A stretch of 64,000 nt of DNA from Micromonospora olivasterospora (GCF_007830265.1 NZ_VLKE01000001.1:558001-622000), one strand, 5' to 3'. Positions 16,775 through 27,954 are shown, counted from the first letter of the stretch. Notes: generated from the sequence alone by a model not told the origin. Numbers and translations: made by a program.

Positions 16775-17395
16775 GTGCGTACCCTCCCTCGCGTGACCGA
16801 CCTGCTCGCCGCCGCGGCCGGCGCGGCCCTGGTGTTCGCCGCCACCAACCTCGACGACATCGTCGTGCTGACCGTGCTGTTCGTGGCCGCCCGGGGCACC
16901 GGCCGGCCCCGCCCCTGGCACATCGTCGCCGGTCAGTACCTGGGCATCGGCGCGCTGGTCGCCGCCGCCGTGGTCGTCGCCGCCGGACTGCTCGTGGTGC
17001 CCGACCCGTGGACCGGCCTGCTCGGCCTGCTGCCGATCGGGCTCGGCGTCCGCGCCCTGCTGGCCCGCGGGGACGACGACGGGCCGCCGGCCGTGGTCGG
17101 CGGGCTGCTCGGCGTGGCCGGAGTGACCGTCGCCAACGGCGCCGACAACATCGCCGTGTACGTGCCCGTGTTCCGCTCCCTGACGCCGACCACCGGCCTG
17201 GTGTACCTGCTGGTCTTCGCCGCGCTGGTCGCCGCGTGGTGCGCCGCCGCCGCGGTGCTGGGCGGCCACCCCCGGGTGGTCCGACTGGTCGGCCGGGCCG
17301 GCCACTGGCTGGTCCCGGCGGTCTTCGTCGCGATCGGCGCGGTGATCCTGGTCAGCTCGGGCGTGCTCGGCCGCCTGGCCGAGCTGGTCGACTGA
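16775..17395 (+). CDS. CadD-family cadmium resistance-type membrane transporter
   Basis: 206 residues with about five membrane segments. Two conserved half-motifs, FAATNLDDIVVLTVLF near the start and VTVANGADNIAVYVPVF near 115, carry the Asn-Asp pairs typical of the CadD/LysE-related cation transporters. Export of cadmium or another divalent metal is inferred from the family. The start may instead be the GTG at 16793, giving VTDLLAAAAG; neither has a clear ribosome binding site. Divergent from the HTH gene. Confidence 0.75.
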   Translation: MRTLPRVTDLLAAAAGAALVFAATNLDDIVVLTVLFVAARGTGRPRPWHIVAGQYLGIGALVAAAVVVAAGLLVVPDPWTGLLGLLPIGLGVRALLARGDDDGPPAVVGGLLGVAGVTVANGADNIAVYVPVFRSLTPTTGLVYLLVFAALVAAWCAAAAVLGGHPRVVRLVGRAGHWLVPAVFVAIGAVILVSSGVLGRLAELVD

Positions 17396-17397
17396 GG

Positions 17398-17456
17398 GTG
17401 ATCATGAGGTTGGCGGCGTCTTCGATCTCCGTCCGCGCGTCAACCCAATGATCGAC
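17398..17456. repeat. Imperfect palindrome between convergent genes
   Basis: Left arm 17398-17412 (GTGATCATGAGGTTG) and right arm 17441-17456 (CAACCCAATGATCGAC) pair with a few mismatches around a 28-base loop. It lies between the ends of the CadD-like and ABC-F genes and could terminate both. It looks like a dispersed palindrome of this organism group rather than gene-specific sequence. Confidence 0.45.
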
Positions 17457-17471
17457 GGGGGCGGCCGCCGG

Positions 17472-19076
<1,605 letters not shown>

Positions 19077-19127
19077 CTCGGGGACTCGCTCTCGGGGTCT
19101 GGAAGGGCTGACTCAGGGCACGCGAAA

Positions 19128-19157
19128 GCGCCGGCGGGTGGATCTTCCCGTCGGCGC
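19128..19157 (-). promoter_or_regulatory. Hairpin in the leader of the ABC-F gene
   Basis: Arms 19128-19138 and 19147-19157 pair over 11 bases with one G-T wobble and an 8-base loop, about 50 bases upstream of the ABC-F start. It may be an attenuator, as known for resistance-type ABC-F genes, or just a structural leader. Confidence 0.3.
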
Positions 19158-19291
19158 GGGGCGGTTCAGCCTTCGCAGCGCAGCACGGGGCAAGTGTACC
19201 GGGCCGCCGCGCGCCCGCCGTCCGGATTACCATGCAAGATCATCGGGTACGGAACCAGGCGTCCGGTGACGAGTCGGTGATCGGGGTCAAC

Positions 19292-20209
19292 ATGGAGCTG
19301 AACGAGAACGCGCAGATTGACACCAGCGAGGTGGACGATCGGCGGGGGTCCGGCGGAGGCGGCGGCCTGAGCGGGATCCCCATCCCGATCGGCGGCGGGC
19401 GCGGCGGCATCGTCGGCATTATCGTCGCGGTGCTGGTCGCGCTGGTCGGCGGCGGCTTCGGGCTGAACGCGGCCTTCGACGGCGGCGGGTCCGGGCAGGG
19501 CGACAACACCTCGCTGAAGCAGAAGTGCTCTGCCGACGACGCCCTCCAGCAGCTCGACTGCCGCAACAACCTGTACGTCAACTCGATCCAGGCGTACTGG
19601 CGCACGGCGATGCCGGAGGCGTTCGGGGACCAGTACCGGGACTCGAAGACCGTCTTCTTCAGCCAGGGCGTCAACACCGGCTGCGGGCAGGCCGACTCCG
19701 GCGTCGGGCCGTTCTACTGCCCGGCCGACGACCTGGTCTACATCGACCTGACCTTCTACCAGCTGCTCGCCGACCAGCTCGGCGCGCGGGGCGAGTTCGC
19801 CCAGCCGTACGTGCTGGCCCACGAGTACGGCCACCACGTGCAGGACCTACTCGGCACGGAGGCGCAGATGCGCCGCCAGCAGCAGCGTGACCCCGGCAAC
19901 GCCAACGCCCTGTCGGTGAAGCTGGAACTGCAGGCCGACTGCTACGCGGGGGCGTGGGCGAAGAACGCCACCGGCACGGCCGACGCGAAGGGCCAGAAGA
20001 TCTTCACCAGCATCACCGAGCAGGACATCCAGGAGGCGATCGACGCCGCCGAGAAGATCGGCGACGACGCCATCCAGCGGCGCTCGGGACGCCCGGTGAA
20101 CCCCGACGAGTTCACCCACGGCACGTCCCAGCAGCGTAAGCAGTGGTTCAGCAAGGGGTACGAGACCGGCGACCCGAAGTCCTGCGACACCTTCGGCGGC
20201 ACCCTGTAG
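19292..20209 (+). CDS. Neutral zinc metallopeptidase, YpfJ family, membrane-anchored
   Basis: 305 residues. A Gly-rich N-terminus is followed by a membrane segment at about residues 40-63 and an extracellular zinc peptidase domain. The zinc site is HEYGHH in VLAHEYGHHVQDLLG, with the third ligand region in ELQADCYAGAWA. Four Cys in the ectodomain (two near residue 70, CGQ and YCP near 130) could form disulfides. The ATG at 19292 gives MELNENAQIDTS, the usual start of this family; an in-frame ATG at 19232 would add 20 residues. Substrate unknown. Confidence 0.85.
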   Translation: MELNENAQIDTSEVDDRRGSGGGGGLSGIPIPIGGGRGGIVGIIVAVLVALVGGGFGLNAAFDGGGSGQGDNTSLKQKCSADDALQQLDCRNNLYVNSIQAYWRTAMPEAFGDQYRDSKTVFFSQGVNTGCGQADSGVGPFYCPADDLVYIDLTFYQLLADQLGARGEFAQPYVLAHEYGHHVQDLLGTEAQMRRQQQRDPGNANALSVKLELQADCYAGAWAKNATGTADAKGQKIFTSITEQDIQEAIDAAEKIGDDAIQRRSGRPVNPDEFTHGTSQQRKQWFSKGYETGDPKSCDTFGGTL

Positions 20210-20226
20210 TCCCCGGCGGCCACCTG

Positions 20227-20892
20227 TCAGCCGGTCGGGGTGTCCCGCTCCGGGTCCCGGACCAGGACGTGCACCGCGCGGGCCGCGCCGACCGCGGCGA
20301 CCAGCACCGCGTGCCGGGGCTCGGGCACGTCGAGCAGCCGGTCGGCGCGCAGCGCCGCGAGCGGGGCCAACCGTCGGTCGGCCAGCACGGTGTCCACCGC
20401 CCGGCGGTCACCGCCGCAGACCAGGGCGGCCAGGGTCGCCGCCGCCGGCAGCAGCAGCCGTACCGCCAGCTCCACGGCGTCGCCCAGGGCAGCCTTCGCC
20501 TGGTTGTCCCGGCGCCGGGCGAACCGCTGCTGCGACCAGCCACCCGCGGCGGTGCGTCCCTGCACGTACCGGGTGTCCACCTTGGAGACGACCAGCTCGG
20601 TCCCGTCGGCGACGCCGACTGCCACCGCGCCCTTGCGGGCCAGCAGCAGGCCGAGCCGGCGCGGCGCGCCAGCGGCGGCCACGAACCCGGGTACGTCGAC
20701 GCTCGCCGGGGCGCCGGGCGGGGTGTGCAGCTCGGCCGTGGCCCCGTCCGGGGCGGCGAGCAGCAGGCCGTAGTCCTCGACGGTGGTGCTGGGCGGGCCG
20801 TGCCGGTCGGCGAAGCCCTCGACCCAGCGGGCGACGCGGGCCGGGTCGACCTCGACCCACCGGCCGCCCCCGGCCGCGGGTCGACTGCTCAT
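20227..20892 (-). CDS. acVLRF1-family peptidyl-tRNA hydrolase / release factor
   Basis: 221 residues of the actinobacterial VLRF1 family, related to Vms1/ANKZF1 and to eRF1. These proteins are predicted or shown to release nascent chains from stalled ribosomes. The hallmark loop is GGWSQQRFARRRDNQA (about residues 118-133), with the catalytic-type Gln after Ser. The rest is an alpha/beta fold, KVDTRYVQGRTAAGG before the loop. The ATG at 20892 was chosen over one at 20910 because MSSRPAAGG is closer to the usual start. Single gene, convergent with the metallopeptidase (17 bases apart). Confidence 0.82.
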   Translation of the reverse strand: MSSRPAAGGGRWVEVDPARVARWVEGFADRHGPPSTTVEDYGLLLAAPDGATAELHTPPGAPASVDVPGFVAAAGAPRRLGLLLARKGAVAVGVADGTELVVSKVDTRYVQGRTAAGGWSQQRFARRRDNQAKAALGDAVELAVRLLLPAAATLAALVCGGDRRAVDTVLADRRLAPLAALRADRLLDVPEPRHAVLVAAVGAARAVHVLVRDPERDTPTG

Positions 20893-21043
20893 GCGACGAC
20901 CGTACGGCATCGGACACGGTCCCGGCGCGGCGCGCGGACAGCAACCTGCTTCTGGTACGCCCCGATCACCCGCCCATCCTGCGCCCGTCCCCCACGTTCC
21001 CGCACCCGATTTCCGCGCCGCCGCGGATCAGGGGCGGAGACGC

Positions 21044-21079
21044 GTCGAGCGCGGCGCCCCACGGGGCGTCGCGCTCGAC
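21044..21079 (-). terminator. Terminator of the SUF operon
   Basis: A 17-base stem (arms 21044-21060 and 21063-21079) with a single G-T wobble and almost no loop. It starts 24 bases downstream of the last SUF gene's stop. Confidence 0.75.
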
Positions 21080-21102
21080 GGAGAATCCGGCGCGGGGCCG
21101 GG

Positions 21103-21555
21103 TCAGACGTTGAAGCCGAGGGCGCGGAGCTGGTCCCGGCCCTCGTCCGTGATCTTGTCGGGGCCCCACGGCGGCAGCCAGACCCAGTTGATCCGGAAGT
21201 CCTTGACCAGTCCCCCGCCAGGGCCGGTCGTCAGCGCCTGCCGGGTCTGGTCCTCGATGACGTCGGTCAGCGGGCAGGCCGCCGAGGTCAGCGTCATGTC
21301 CAGGGTGGCGACGTTGTCGTCGTCGACGTGGACGCCGTACACCAGGCCGAGATCGACCACGTTGATGCCCAGCTCGGGGTCGACGACGTCCCTCATCGCC
21401 TCCTCGATGTCGCCCGGGGCCGCCTTGCCGCCGCCGGCCGGGGCAGCCCCGTCGGTGGCCGGCGTCGTCGCGCCGTCGGTCGTCGCGCCGTCGGTCGCCG
21501 TACCCTCGGTCGCCACGGCACCGGCCTCCGGCGTGGTGGCGGTTTCCTCGTTCAT
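21103..21555 (-). CDS. sufT: SufT-like MIP18-family Fe-S assembly factor
   Basis: 150 residues: a Thr/Ala/Gly/Asp-rich disordered leader of about 45, then a MIP18/PaaD-like domain with DPELGINVVDLGLVYGV and the reactive Cys region SAACPLTDVIEDQTRQAL. The end RINWVWLPPWGPDKITDEGRDQLRALGF is typical of SufT proteins, which help mature Fe-S enzymes. The ATG at 21555 has GGAGGTGAAGGC before it and overlaps the SufU stop (ATGA). Last gene of the operon. Confidence 0.87.
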   Translation of the reverse strand: MNEETATTPEAGAVATEGTATDGATTDGATTPATDGAAPAGGGKAAPGDIEEAMRDVVDPELGINVVDLGLVYGVHVDDDNVATLDMTLTSAACPLTDVIEDQTRQALTTGPGGGLVKDFRINWVWLPPWGPDKITDEGRDQLRALGFNV

Positions 21556-22025
21556 GCCTTCACCTCCGGGCTCACGCCCACCCCCGCGCGTGCCGCGGCG
21601 TCCTTGAACGCCATCCACGGCAGCAGCGCGCACTTGACCCGGGCCGGATAGCGCGCGACACCCGCGAACGCCACCCCGTCACCGAGCACGTCCTCGTCCG
21701 GCGTGACCTGGCCACGACCGGACATCAACTCGACGAACGCCTCGTGCACGGCGAACGCCTCCCCCGTGCCCCGGCCGCGCAGCAGCTCGTGCAGCACGCT
21801 CGCCGACGCCTGGCTGATCGAGCAGCCCATGCCGTCGTACGAGATGTCGTGCAGCACGTCGCCGTCGGTGGCGACCCGTACGGTCACCTCGTCCCCGCAG
21901 GTCGGGTTGACGTGGTGCGCCTCGGCGACCCGGTCGGCCGGGTCCTCGGCGTCGCGCAGGCCACGGCCGTGCGGGTGCTTGTAGTGGTCCAGGATGATCT
22001 CCTGGTAGAGCTGGTCGAGCTGCAT
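21552..22025 (-). CDS. sufU: Fe-S assembly sulfurtransferase/scaffold SufU
   Basis: 157 residues. The conserved Cys are in NPTCGDEV, GMGCSISQAS and ARVKCALLPW, with Asp in the first loop, the zinc-binding set of SufU proteins that accept sulfur from SufS. The start ATG at 22025 overlaps the SufS stop (TGATG) and the end overlaps sufT. Full length for the family. Confidence 0.92.
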   Translation of the reverse strand: MQLDQLYQEIILDHYKHPHGRGLRDAEDPADRVAEAHHVNPTCGDEVTVRVATDGDVLHDISYDGMGCSISQASASVLHELLRGRGTGEAFAVHEAFVELMSGRGQVTPDEDVLGDGVAFAGVARYPARVKCALLPWMAFKDAAARAGVGVSPEVKA

Positions 22026-23329
22026 CAGTCGAACACCTTCCGCACCTGCTCGAGACCGGACACCAGCGCGTCGATCTCGTCCGTCGTGGTGTACAGGTAG
22101 AACGACGCCCGCGTCATGGCCGGTACGCCGAACCGGGTGCACACCGGCTTCGCGCAGTGGTGCCCCACCCGGACCTGCACGCCGAGCGAGTCCAGCACCT
22201 GCCCCACGTCGTGCGGGTGGATGTCGCCGAGCGCGAACGAGATCGTCCCGCCCCGGCCCACCGGCACGGTCGGCCCGAAGATCCGCAGGCCGGGCACGGT
22301 GGCGAGGGCATCAAGCGCGTACGCCGTCAGCTCCTTCTCGTGCCACTGCACCGCCCGCATGCCCAGGCCGGTGAGGTAGTCAACGGCCGCCCCGAGCGCC
22401 ACCGCCTCGGCGATCGGCGGGGTGCCCGCCTCGAACCGCGCCGGCGGCGCGGCGAACGTGGACCGCGCCATGGTCACCGTCTCGATCATCGACCCGCCGC
22501 CGAGCACCGGGGGCATCGCGGCGAGCAGCTCGCCCCGGCCCCACAGCACGCCGATGCCGGTCGGGCCGCACATCTTGTGCCCGGTGAAGACGATGAAGTC
22601 GGCGTCGAGGTCGACCACGTCCACCGGCATGTGGGGCACCGACTGCGAGCAGTCGAGCAGCAGCAGCGCCCCCACCTGACGGACCCGCTCGGTGATCCGG
22701 GCGGTGGCGTTGACCGTGCCGAGGATGTTCGACGTGTGCACCAGCGAGACGATCTTCGTCCGCTCGGTGACCAGGTCGTCCAGCCCCGACTCGTCGAGCC
22801 GGCCGTGGTCGGTGACCGGGAACCAGCGCAGCGTCGCGCCGGTACGCTCGCACAGCAGCTGCCACGGGACGATGTTCGAGTGGTGCTCCATCTCGGAGAT
22901 CACCACCTCGTCACCGGGGCCGATGCGGAACCGTGGGTCGGCGTCGGGCCGCAGCGACGCGTTGGAGAACGCGTACGCCACCAGGTTGATCGCCTCGGTG
23001 GAGTTCTTGGTGAACACCACCTCGTCCACGCTCGGCGCGTTGACGAACGCGGCGATCTTCGCCCGTGCCCCCTCGTACGCCTCGGTCGCCTCGGTGCCCA
23101 GGGTGTGCACCGAGCGCGACACGTTGGCGTTGCGCACGGCGTAGTGCTCGGCGAGGACGTCGAGCACCTGCCGCGGCTTGTGCGAGGTGTTGGCGCTGTC
23201 GAGGTAGACCAGCCGGTGCCCGTTGACCTCCCGGTCGAGGATCGGGAAGTCGGCCCGCACCCGCGCCACGTCGAACCGGGGCACGTCGTCGTACTGCGGC
23301 ATGCCCGCCGGGATCGCGATGGAGGTCAT
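22025..23329 (-). CDS. sufS: Cysteine desulfurase SufS
   Basis: 434 residues, PLP-dependent class V fold. The PLP Lys is in VFTGHKMCGPTGIGVLWG, and the persulfide-forming Cys is in RVGHHCAKPVCTRFG. It takes sulfur from cysteine and hands it to SufU and SufBCD. Six bases separate it from sufC. Length and motifs are normal. Confidence 0.94.
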   Translation of the reverse strand: MTSIAIPAGMPQYDDVPRFDVARVRADFPILDREVNGHRLVYLDSANTSHKPRQVLDVLAEHYAVRNANVSRSVHTLGTEATEAYEGARAKIAAFVNAPSVDEVVFTKNSTEAINLVAYAFSNASLRPDADPRFRIGPGDEVVISEMEHHSNIVPWQLLCERTGATLRWFPVTDHGRLDESGLDDLVTERTKIVSLVHTSNILGTVNATARITERVRQVGALLLLDCSQSVPHMPVDVVDLDADFIVFTGHKMCGPTGIGVLWGRGELLAAMPPVLGGGSMIETVTMARSTFAAPPARFEAGTPPIAEAVALGAAVDYLTGLGMRAVQWHEKELTAYALDALATVPGLRIFGPTVPVGRGGTISFALGDIHPHDVGQVLDSLGVQVRVGHHCAKPVCTRFGVPAMTRASFYLYTTTDEIDALVSGLEQVRKVFD

Positions 23330-23335
23330 CGGAAC

Positions 23336-24109
23336 TCAGGCCCGCGCCGCGCCGGCCCCGGCCACGTACCGCTCGTAGCCCTCGTCCTCGAGCTTCTCGG
23401 CCAGCTCCGGGCCGCCCTGCTCGACGATCCGGCCGGCGACGAAGACGTGCACGAAGTCCGGCTTGATGTAGCGCAGGATCCGGGTGTAGTGGGTGATCAG
23501 CAGCAGGCCGGTGTCGCCGGTGTCGCGGACCCGGTTGACCCCCTCGCTGACCACGCGCAGCGCGTCGACGTCGAGGCCGGAGTCGGTCTCGTCGAGGATC
23601 GCCATCTTCGGCTTGAGCAGCTCCAGCTGCACGATCTCGTGCCGCTTCTTCTCGCCGCCGGAGAAGCCCTCGTTGACGTTGCGCTGGGCGAACGCCGGGT
23701 CCATCTGGAGCCGCTCCATCGCGCCGCGCAGCTCGCCGGCCCAGGTGCGCAGCTTCGGCGCCTCGCCGTCGATCGCCGTCTTGGCGGTACGCAGGAAGTT
23801 GGCCACCGAGACGCCGGGAACCTCGACCGGGTACTGCATGGCCAGGAAGAGGCCCGCGCGGGCCCGCTCGTCGACGGACATGGCCAGCACGTCCTCGCCG
23901 TCGAGGGTCACCGAGCCGCCGGTGATCTCGTACTTCGGGTGGCCGGCGATGGAGTATGCCAGCGTGGACTTGCCGGAGCCGTTCGGACCCATGATGGCGT
24001 GGGTCTCACCGGACTTCACGGTCAGGTCGACCCCGGCCAGGATCGGCTTGAGCTCACCCTCGGGCAGCTTGACCGACACCTTCAGGTCGCGGATCTCCAG
24101 GGTGCTCAT
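23336..24109 (-). CDS. sufC: Fe-S assembly ATPase SufC
   Basis: 257 residues, a single ABC ATPase domain without membrane part. Walker A GPNGSGKST, signature FSGGEKKRHEIVQ, Walker B MAILDETDSGLDVDALR and switch His in LLITHYTRIL. It powers the SufBCD scaffold. The ATG at 24109 shares its A with the stop of the ferredoxin gene (TAATG). Confidence 0.94.
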   Translation of the reverse strand: MSTLEIRDLKVSVKLPEGELKPILAGVDLTVKSGETHAIMGPNGSGKSTLAYSIAGHPKYEITGGSVTLDGEDVLAMSVDERARAGLFLAMQYPVEVPGVSVANFLRTAKTAIDGEAPKLRTWAGELRGAMERLQMDPAFAQRNVNEGFSGGEKKRHEIVQLELLKPKMAILDETDSGLDVDALRVVSEGVNRVRDTGDTGLLLITHYTRILRYIKPDFVHVFVAGRIVEQGGPELAEKLEDEGYERYVAGAGAARA

Positions 24110-24435
24110 TATCGGGTCACTCCATTGCTCGGCGTGAGGCTGACGAAGATGTCGCCGTCGCGGACTTCGACGGGGTATACGGGGACGCGTTCGGTGGCGG
24201 GCAGCCCGGTCGGCTCGCCCGTACGCAGGTCGAAACGGGATCCGTGCAGCCAGCATTCCAGCGTGCAGTCCTCGACCTCGCCCTCGGAGAGGGCGACCGC
24301 GGCGTGCGAGCACTCGTCGTACACGGCGTAGAACCGGTCGTCCTCGCCGTGCACGACCGCGATCTGGGTGCCGTCGACGTCGGCGCTGATCACGGTGCCC
24401 TTCGGCACGTCCTCGGTCGCGCAGATCCTGATCAT
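24109..24435 (-). CDS. Non-heme Rieske-type ferredoxin of the SUF operon
   Basis: 108 residues with a Rieske 2Fe-2S site: C-S-H in DECSHAAVAL and C-W-L-H in ECWLHGSRFD. Soluble, no signal sequence. Small Rieske ferredoxins are a regular part of actinobacterial SUF operons and probably supply electrons during cluster assembly. Its start overlaps the SufD stop (TGATG) and its stop overlaps the sufC start. Confidence 0.9.
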   Translation of the reverse strand: MIRICATEDVPKGTVISADVDGTQIAVVHGEDDRFYAVYDECSHAAVALSEGEVEDCTLECWLHGSRFDLRTGEPTGLPATERVPVYPVEVRDGDIFVSLTPSNGVTR

Positions 24436-25583
24436 CAGGCGCCCGCCCTGGTGAGGCGGGCCTCGATCGCGTCGCCGAGGCGCTCCCGCAGCCCCTCGAC
24501 CGGGATCTTGTTGATCAGCTCGGCGAAGAAGCCGCGGACCACCAGGCGGCGGGCCTCACCCTCCGGGATGCCCCGGGCCATCAGGTAGAACAGCTGCTCG
24601 TCGTCGAAGCGGCCGGTCGCGCTGGCGTGGCCGGCGCCGGCGATCTCGCCGGTCTCGATCTCCAGGTTCGGCACGGAGTCCGCCCGGGCGCCGTCGCTGA
24701 GCAGCAGGTTCCGGTTGATCTCGTACGTGTCGGTGCCGGTCGCCTCGGCGCGGATCAGCACGTCGCCCACCCAGACCGTGTGGGCGTCGTCGCCCTGCAG
24801 CGCGCCCCGGTAGCCGACGTGGCTGCGGCAGTCCGGCACGTTGTGGTCGACGAGCTGGCGGTGTTCCAGGTGCTGGCCGCCGTCGGCGAAGTAGACGCCG
24901 TACAGCTCGGCCTCGCCGCCCCGGCCGGTGTACTCCACCGAGGTGTACTGCCGGACCAGGTCGCCGCCGAGGCTGACCTGCACGTGGACCACCTTGGCGT
25001 CGCGGCCCAGCCGCACCTTGACGTGCTGCGCCTGGACGGCGTCGTCGTCCCACTCGGCGAGGGTGACCAGGGTCAGCTTCGCGCCGTCGCCCACCGCCAC
25101 CTCGACGTTGTCGGCGAGGGCGCCGCCGCCCACGTGCCGCAGCACGAGGACCGACTCGGAGAGCGCGCCGACCTCGATGAACGTGTGGGCGAAGGCCACC
25201 ACGTCGGAGGGACCGCCCTGCACCGTGATGACCACCGGCTCGGCGACCACCGCCTCCCGGGCCACCTGCACCAGCTTGCCCAGGTCGGACTCGCCGTAGG
25301 CGCGTGCGCTGATCCGGTCGAACGGGGTGAGCACGCTGCCCCGCCGGGGATCGTCCTTCGCCAGCGCGCCGACGGTGACGCCCGCGGGAAGCTGCCCGTG
25401 CTCGTAGGCCGGCCAGTGCGCCGACTCGTCCGAGGTGCCGCCCTCCAGCAGGCCGCGAAGGCGCTTGAGCGGGGTGAAGCGCCACTCCTCCTCCAGGCCC
25501 GTCAGGGCGGGGAAGTCGGCGACGTCGTACGAGCGGAGCGCCTGCGACTTGGTGCTGGGCGGCGCGGAAGCCTGGATAGTCAT
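24435..25583 (-). CDS. sufD: Fe-S assembly scaffold subunit SufD
   Basis: 382 residues, right-handed beta-helix scaffold partner of SufB. The C-terminal stretch GEIAGAGHASATGRFDDEQLFYLMARGIPEGEARRLVVRGFF is the conserved SufB/SufD end, with the ligand-type His in GHASATG. The ATG at 25583 has AAGGAAGAG just before it; an in-frame extension to 25658 is Arg/Pro-rich and unlikely. Separated from sufB by 127 bases, the widest gap in the operon. Confidence 0.92.
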   Translation of the reverse strand: MTIQASAPPSTKSQALRSYDVADFPALTGLEEEWRFTPLKRLRGLLEGGTSDESAHWPAYEHGQLPAGVTVGALAKDDPRRGSVLTPFDRISARAYGESDLGKLVQVAREAVVAEPVVITVQGGPSDVVAFAHTFIEVGALSESVLVLRHVGGGALADNVEVAVGDGAKLTLVTLAEWDDDAVQAQHVKVRLGRDAKVVHVQVSLGGDLVRQYTSVEYTGRGGEAELYGVYFADGGQHLEHRQLVDHNVPDCRSHVGYRGALQGDDAHTVWVGDVLIRAEATGTDTYEINRNLLLSDGARADSVPNLEIETGEIAGAGHASATGRFDDEQLFYLMARGIPEGEARRLVVRGFFAELINKIPVEGLRERLGDAIEARLTRAGA

Positions 25584-25710
25584 CTCTTCCTTGGTCTGTT
25601 CTGCGACGACGGTGTCATTGATCGGAGGGTCGGTCGGGGCCCGCGCGGCCCGGCCCAACGGGTCCGGGTTGGCGCGGCCCGGCCCGGTGGGTCGGGGTTC
25701 GCGGTCGGCC

Positions 25711-27141
25711 TCAGCCGACCGCGCCCTCCATCTGGAGCTCGATCAGGCGGTTCAGCTCCAGCGCGTACTCCATCGGAAGCTCCTTGGCGATCGGCTCGAT
25801 GAAGCCCCGCACGATCATCGCCATCGCCTCGTCCTCGCTCAGGCCCCGGCTCATCAGGTAGAAGAGCTGGTCCTCGCTGACCTTGGAGACGGTCGCCTCG
25901 TGCCCCATCGCCACGTCGTCCTCGCGGATGTCGACGTACGGGTAGGTGTCGGAGCGGGAGATCGTGTCCACCAGCAGCGCGTCGCACTTGACGGTGCTCC
26001 TGCTGTGGTGCGAGCCCTCCAGCACCTGCACCAGGCCCCGGTACGAGGTGCGACCGCCGCCCCGGGCGATCGACTTCGACACGATGGTGCTGCTGGTGTG
26101 CGGCGCCGCGTGCACCATCTTGGCGCCGGCGTCCTGGTGCTGGCCCTCGCCGGCCATGGCCACCGACAGCACCTCGCCCTTGGCGTGCTCGCCGGTCATG
26201 TAGACCGCCGGGTACTTCATGGTGACCTTGGAGCCGATGTTGCCGTCGATCCACTCCATGGTCGCACCCTCGTGGCAGACGGCGCGCTTGGTGACCAGGT
26301 TGTAGACGTTGTTCGACCAGTTCTGGATGGTCGTGTAGCGGCACCGGGCGTTCTTCTTCACGATGATCTCCACCACGGCGCTGTGCAGCGAGTCCGAGGA
26401 GTAGATCGGCGCGGTGCAGCCCTCGACGTAGTGCACGTACGCGCCCTCGTCGACGATGATCAGCGTCCGCTCGAACTGGCCCATGTTCTCGGTGTTGATC
26501 CGGAAGTACGCCTGCAGCGGGATCTCCACGTGCACGCCCTTCGGCACGTAGATGAACGAGCCGCCGGACCACACGGAGGTGTTCAGCGCGGCGAACTTGT
26601 TGTCGCCGACCGGGATGACGGTGCCGAAGTACTCCTTGAACAGGTCCTCGTGCTCCTTGAGCGCGGTGTCCGTGTCCAGGAAGACGACGCCCTGCTCCTC
26701 CAGGTCCTCGCGGATCTTGTGGTAGACGACCTCCGACTCGTACTGCGCCGCGACACCGGCGATCAGCCGCTGCTTCTCCGCCTCCGGGATGCCCAGCTTG
26801 TCGTAGGTGTTCTTGATGTCCTCGGGCAGGTCTTCCCAGCTGGTGGCCTGCTTCTCGGTGGACCGGACGAAGTACTTGATGTTGTCGAAGTCGATCCCGG
26901 TGAGGTCGGCGCCCCAGCCCGGCATCGGCTTGCGGCCGAACAGCCGCAGGCCCTTCAGGCGCAGGTCGAGCATCCAGGCGGGCTCGTTCTTCTTGGCGGA
27001 GATGTCCCGCACCACCGCCTCGTTGAGGCCGCGCTGGGCGGACGCCCCGGCCACGTCGGGGTCGGCCCAGCCGTACTCGTAGCGACCGAGGGCGGCGAGC
27101 TGCTCATCCTGGGTCAGGGGCTGGACGATCTGCTCGGTCAT
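25711..27141 (-). CDS. sufB: Fe-S assembly scaffold subunit SufB
   Basis: 476 residues. Characteristic phrases are [50 protein letters not shown] and the C-terminal [25 protein letters not shown]. The conserved Cys of the assembly site is in [11 protein letters not shown]. Forms SufBC2D with the downstream products. Its ATG overlaps the stop of sufR (ATGA). Confidence 0.95.
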   Translation of the reverse strand: MTEQIVQPLTQDEQLAALGRYEYGWADPDVAGASAQRGLNEAVVRDISAKKNEPAWMLDLRLKGLRLFGRKPMPGWGADLTGIDFDNIKYFVRSTEKQATSWEDLPEDIKNTYDKLGIPEAEKQRLIAGVAAQYESEVVYHKIREDLEEQGVVFLDTDTALKEHEDLFKEYFGTVIPVGDNKFAALNTSVWSGGSFIYVPKGVHVEIPLQAYFRINTENMGQFERTLIIVDEGAYVHYVEGCTAPIYSSDSLHSAVVEIIVKKNARCRYTTIQNWSNNVYNLVTKRAVCHEGATMEWIDGNIGSKVTMKYPAVYMTGEHAKGEVLSVAMAGEGQHQDAGAKMVHAAPHTSSTIVSKSIARGGGRTSYRGLVQVLEGSHHSRSTVKCDALLVDTISRSDTYPYVDIREDDVAMGHEATVSKVSEDQLFYLMSRGLSEDEAMAMIVRGFIEPIAKELPMEYALELNRLIELQMEGAVG

Positions 27142-27944
27142 CTATCTGTCCTCACAGTGGTGACGGTGTTACCGGACTGGACACGTGCCGGCTGGGCCGG
27201 GATGTGCGTGGTGCAGACCCCGTCGCCGTGCGCGATGGTGGCCAGGCGCTGCACGTGGGTGCCGACCAGGCGGGAGATGACCCCGGTCTCGGCCTCGCAC
27301 AGCTGGGGGAACTCGGCGGCCACGTGCGCCACCGGGCAGTGGTGCTGGCAGAGCTGGCCGCCGGAGGCGATCGTCGACGCGTTGGCAGCGTAGCCCTCGG
27401 CGGTGAGCGCCCCGGCGAGCGCCTCGGCGCGCGCGAGCGGGTCGTCCCCGGCGTCCTCCATGGCGGCGCGGCAGCGGCCCTCCAGCGCCTCGACCTGCTC
27501 GGCGGCGAACGCCTCCACGGCCTCGGGCCCGCCGTTGCGGGCGATCCAGCGCAGCGCGGCGGTGGCCATGTTGTCGTAGTGGTGGGTGCCGCAGCGCACC
27601 CGGGCCGCGTCGGTCAGCAGGAACACCTTCGCCGGGCGGCCGCGCCCCCGGCCGCCCCGCACGGCCTGCTCGCGGGCGACCACGTCGCCGTCGGCGAGCA
27701 TCGCGTCGAGGTGTCGGCGGATCGCCGCCGGGCTGAGCCCGAGCGCCACGCCGAGCTGGGCGGCGGTGGTCGCGCCACGCTCCAGCAGCAGCTGGGTGAC
27801 CCGGTCCCGGGTGGAAAGATCGGCGGACGCGGCCTGCGACAACTCCAGCTCGGTGCGTCCGGCGCCGCGCCGCGACCCGGAGTCGCCGCCGACGGCCGGC
27901 GCGGTGGCCGGCTGCCGCCCGGAGAGCGCCGCCGCGTTTTTCAC
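27138..27944 (-). CDS. sufR: SufR-type Fe-S-responsive repressor of the SUF operon
   Basis: 268 residues. A winged HTH ([38 protein letters not shown], about residues 45-82) is followed by a dimer/sensor domain. The cluster-binding Cys are in [23 protein letters not shown] (three Cys). As first gene of the operon it very likely controls it in response to cluster status. The GTG at 27944 was chosen because it gives a compact N-terminus and leaves the divergent promoter region free. Overlaps sufB by ATGA. Confidence 0.9.
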   Translation of the reverse strand: MKNAAALSGRQPATAPAVGGDSGSRRGAGRTELELSQAASADLSTRDRVTQLLLERGATTAAQLGVALGLSPAAIRRHLDAMLADGDVVAREQAVRGGRGRGRPAKVFLLTDAARVRCGTHHYDNMATAALRWIARNGGPEAVEAFAAEQVEALEGRCRAAMEDAGDDPLARAEALAGALTAEGYAANASTIASGGQLCQHHCPVAHVAAEFPQLCEAETGVISRLVGTHVQRLATIAHGDGVCTTHIPAQPARVQSGNTVTTVRTDR

Positions 27945-27954
27945 AACGGCAACG

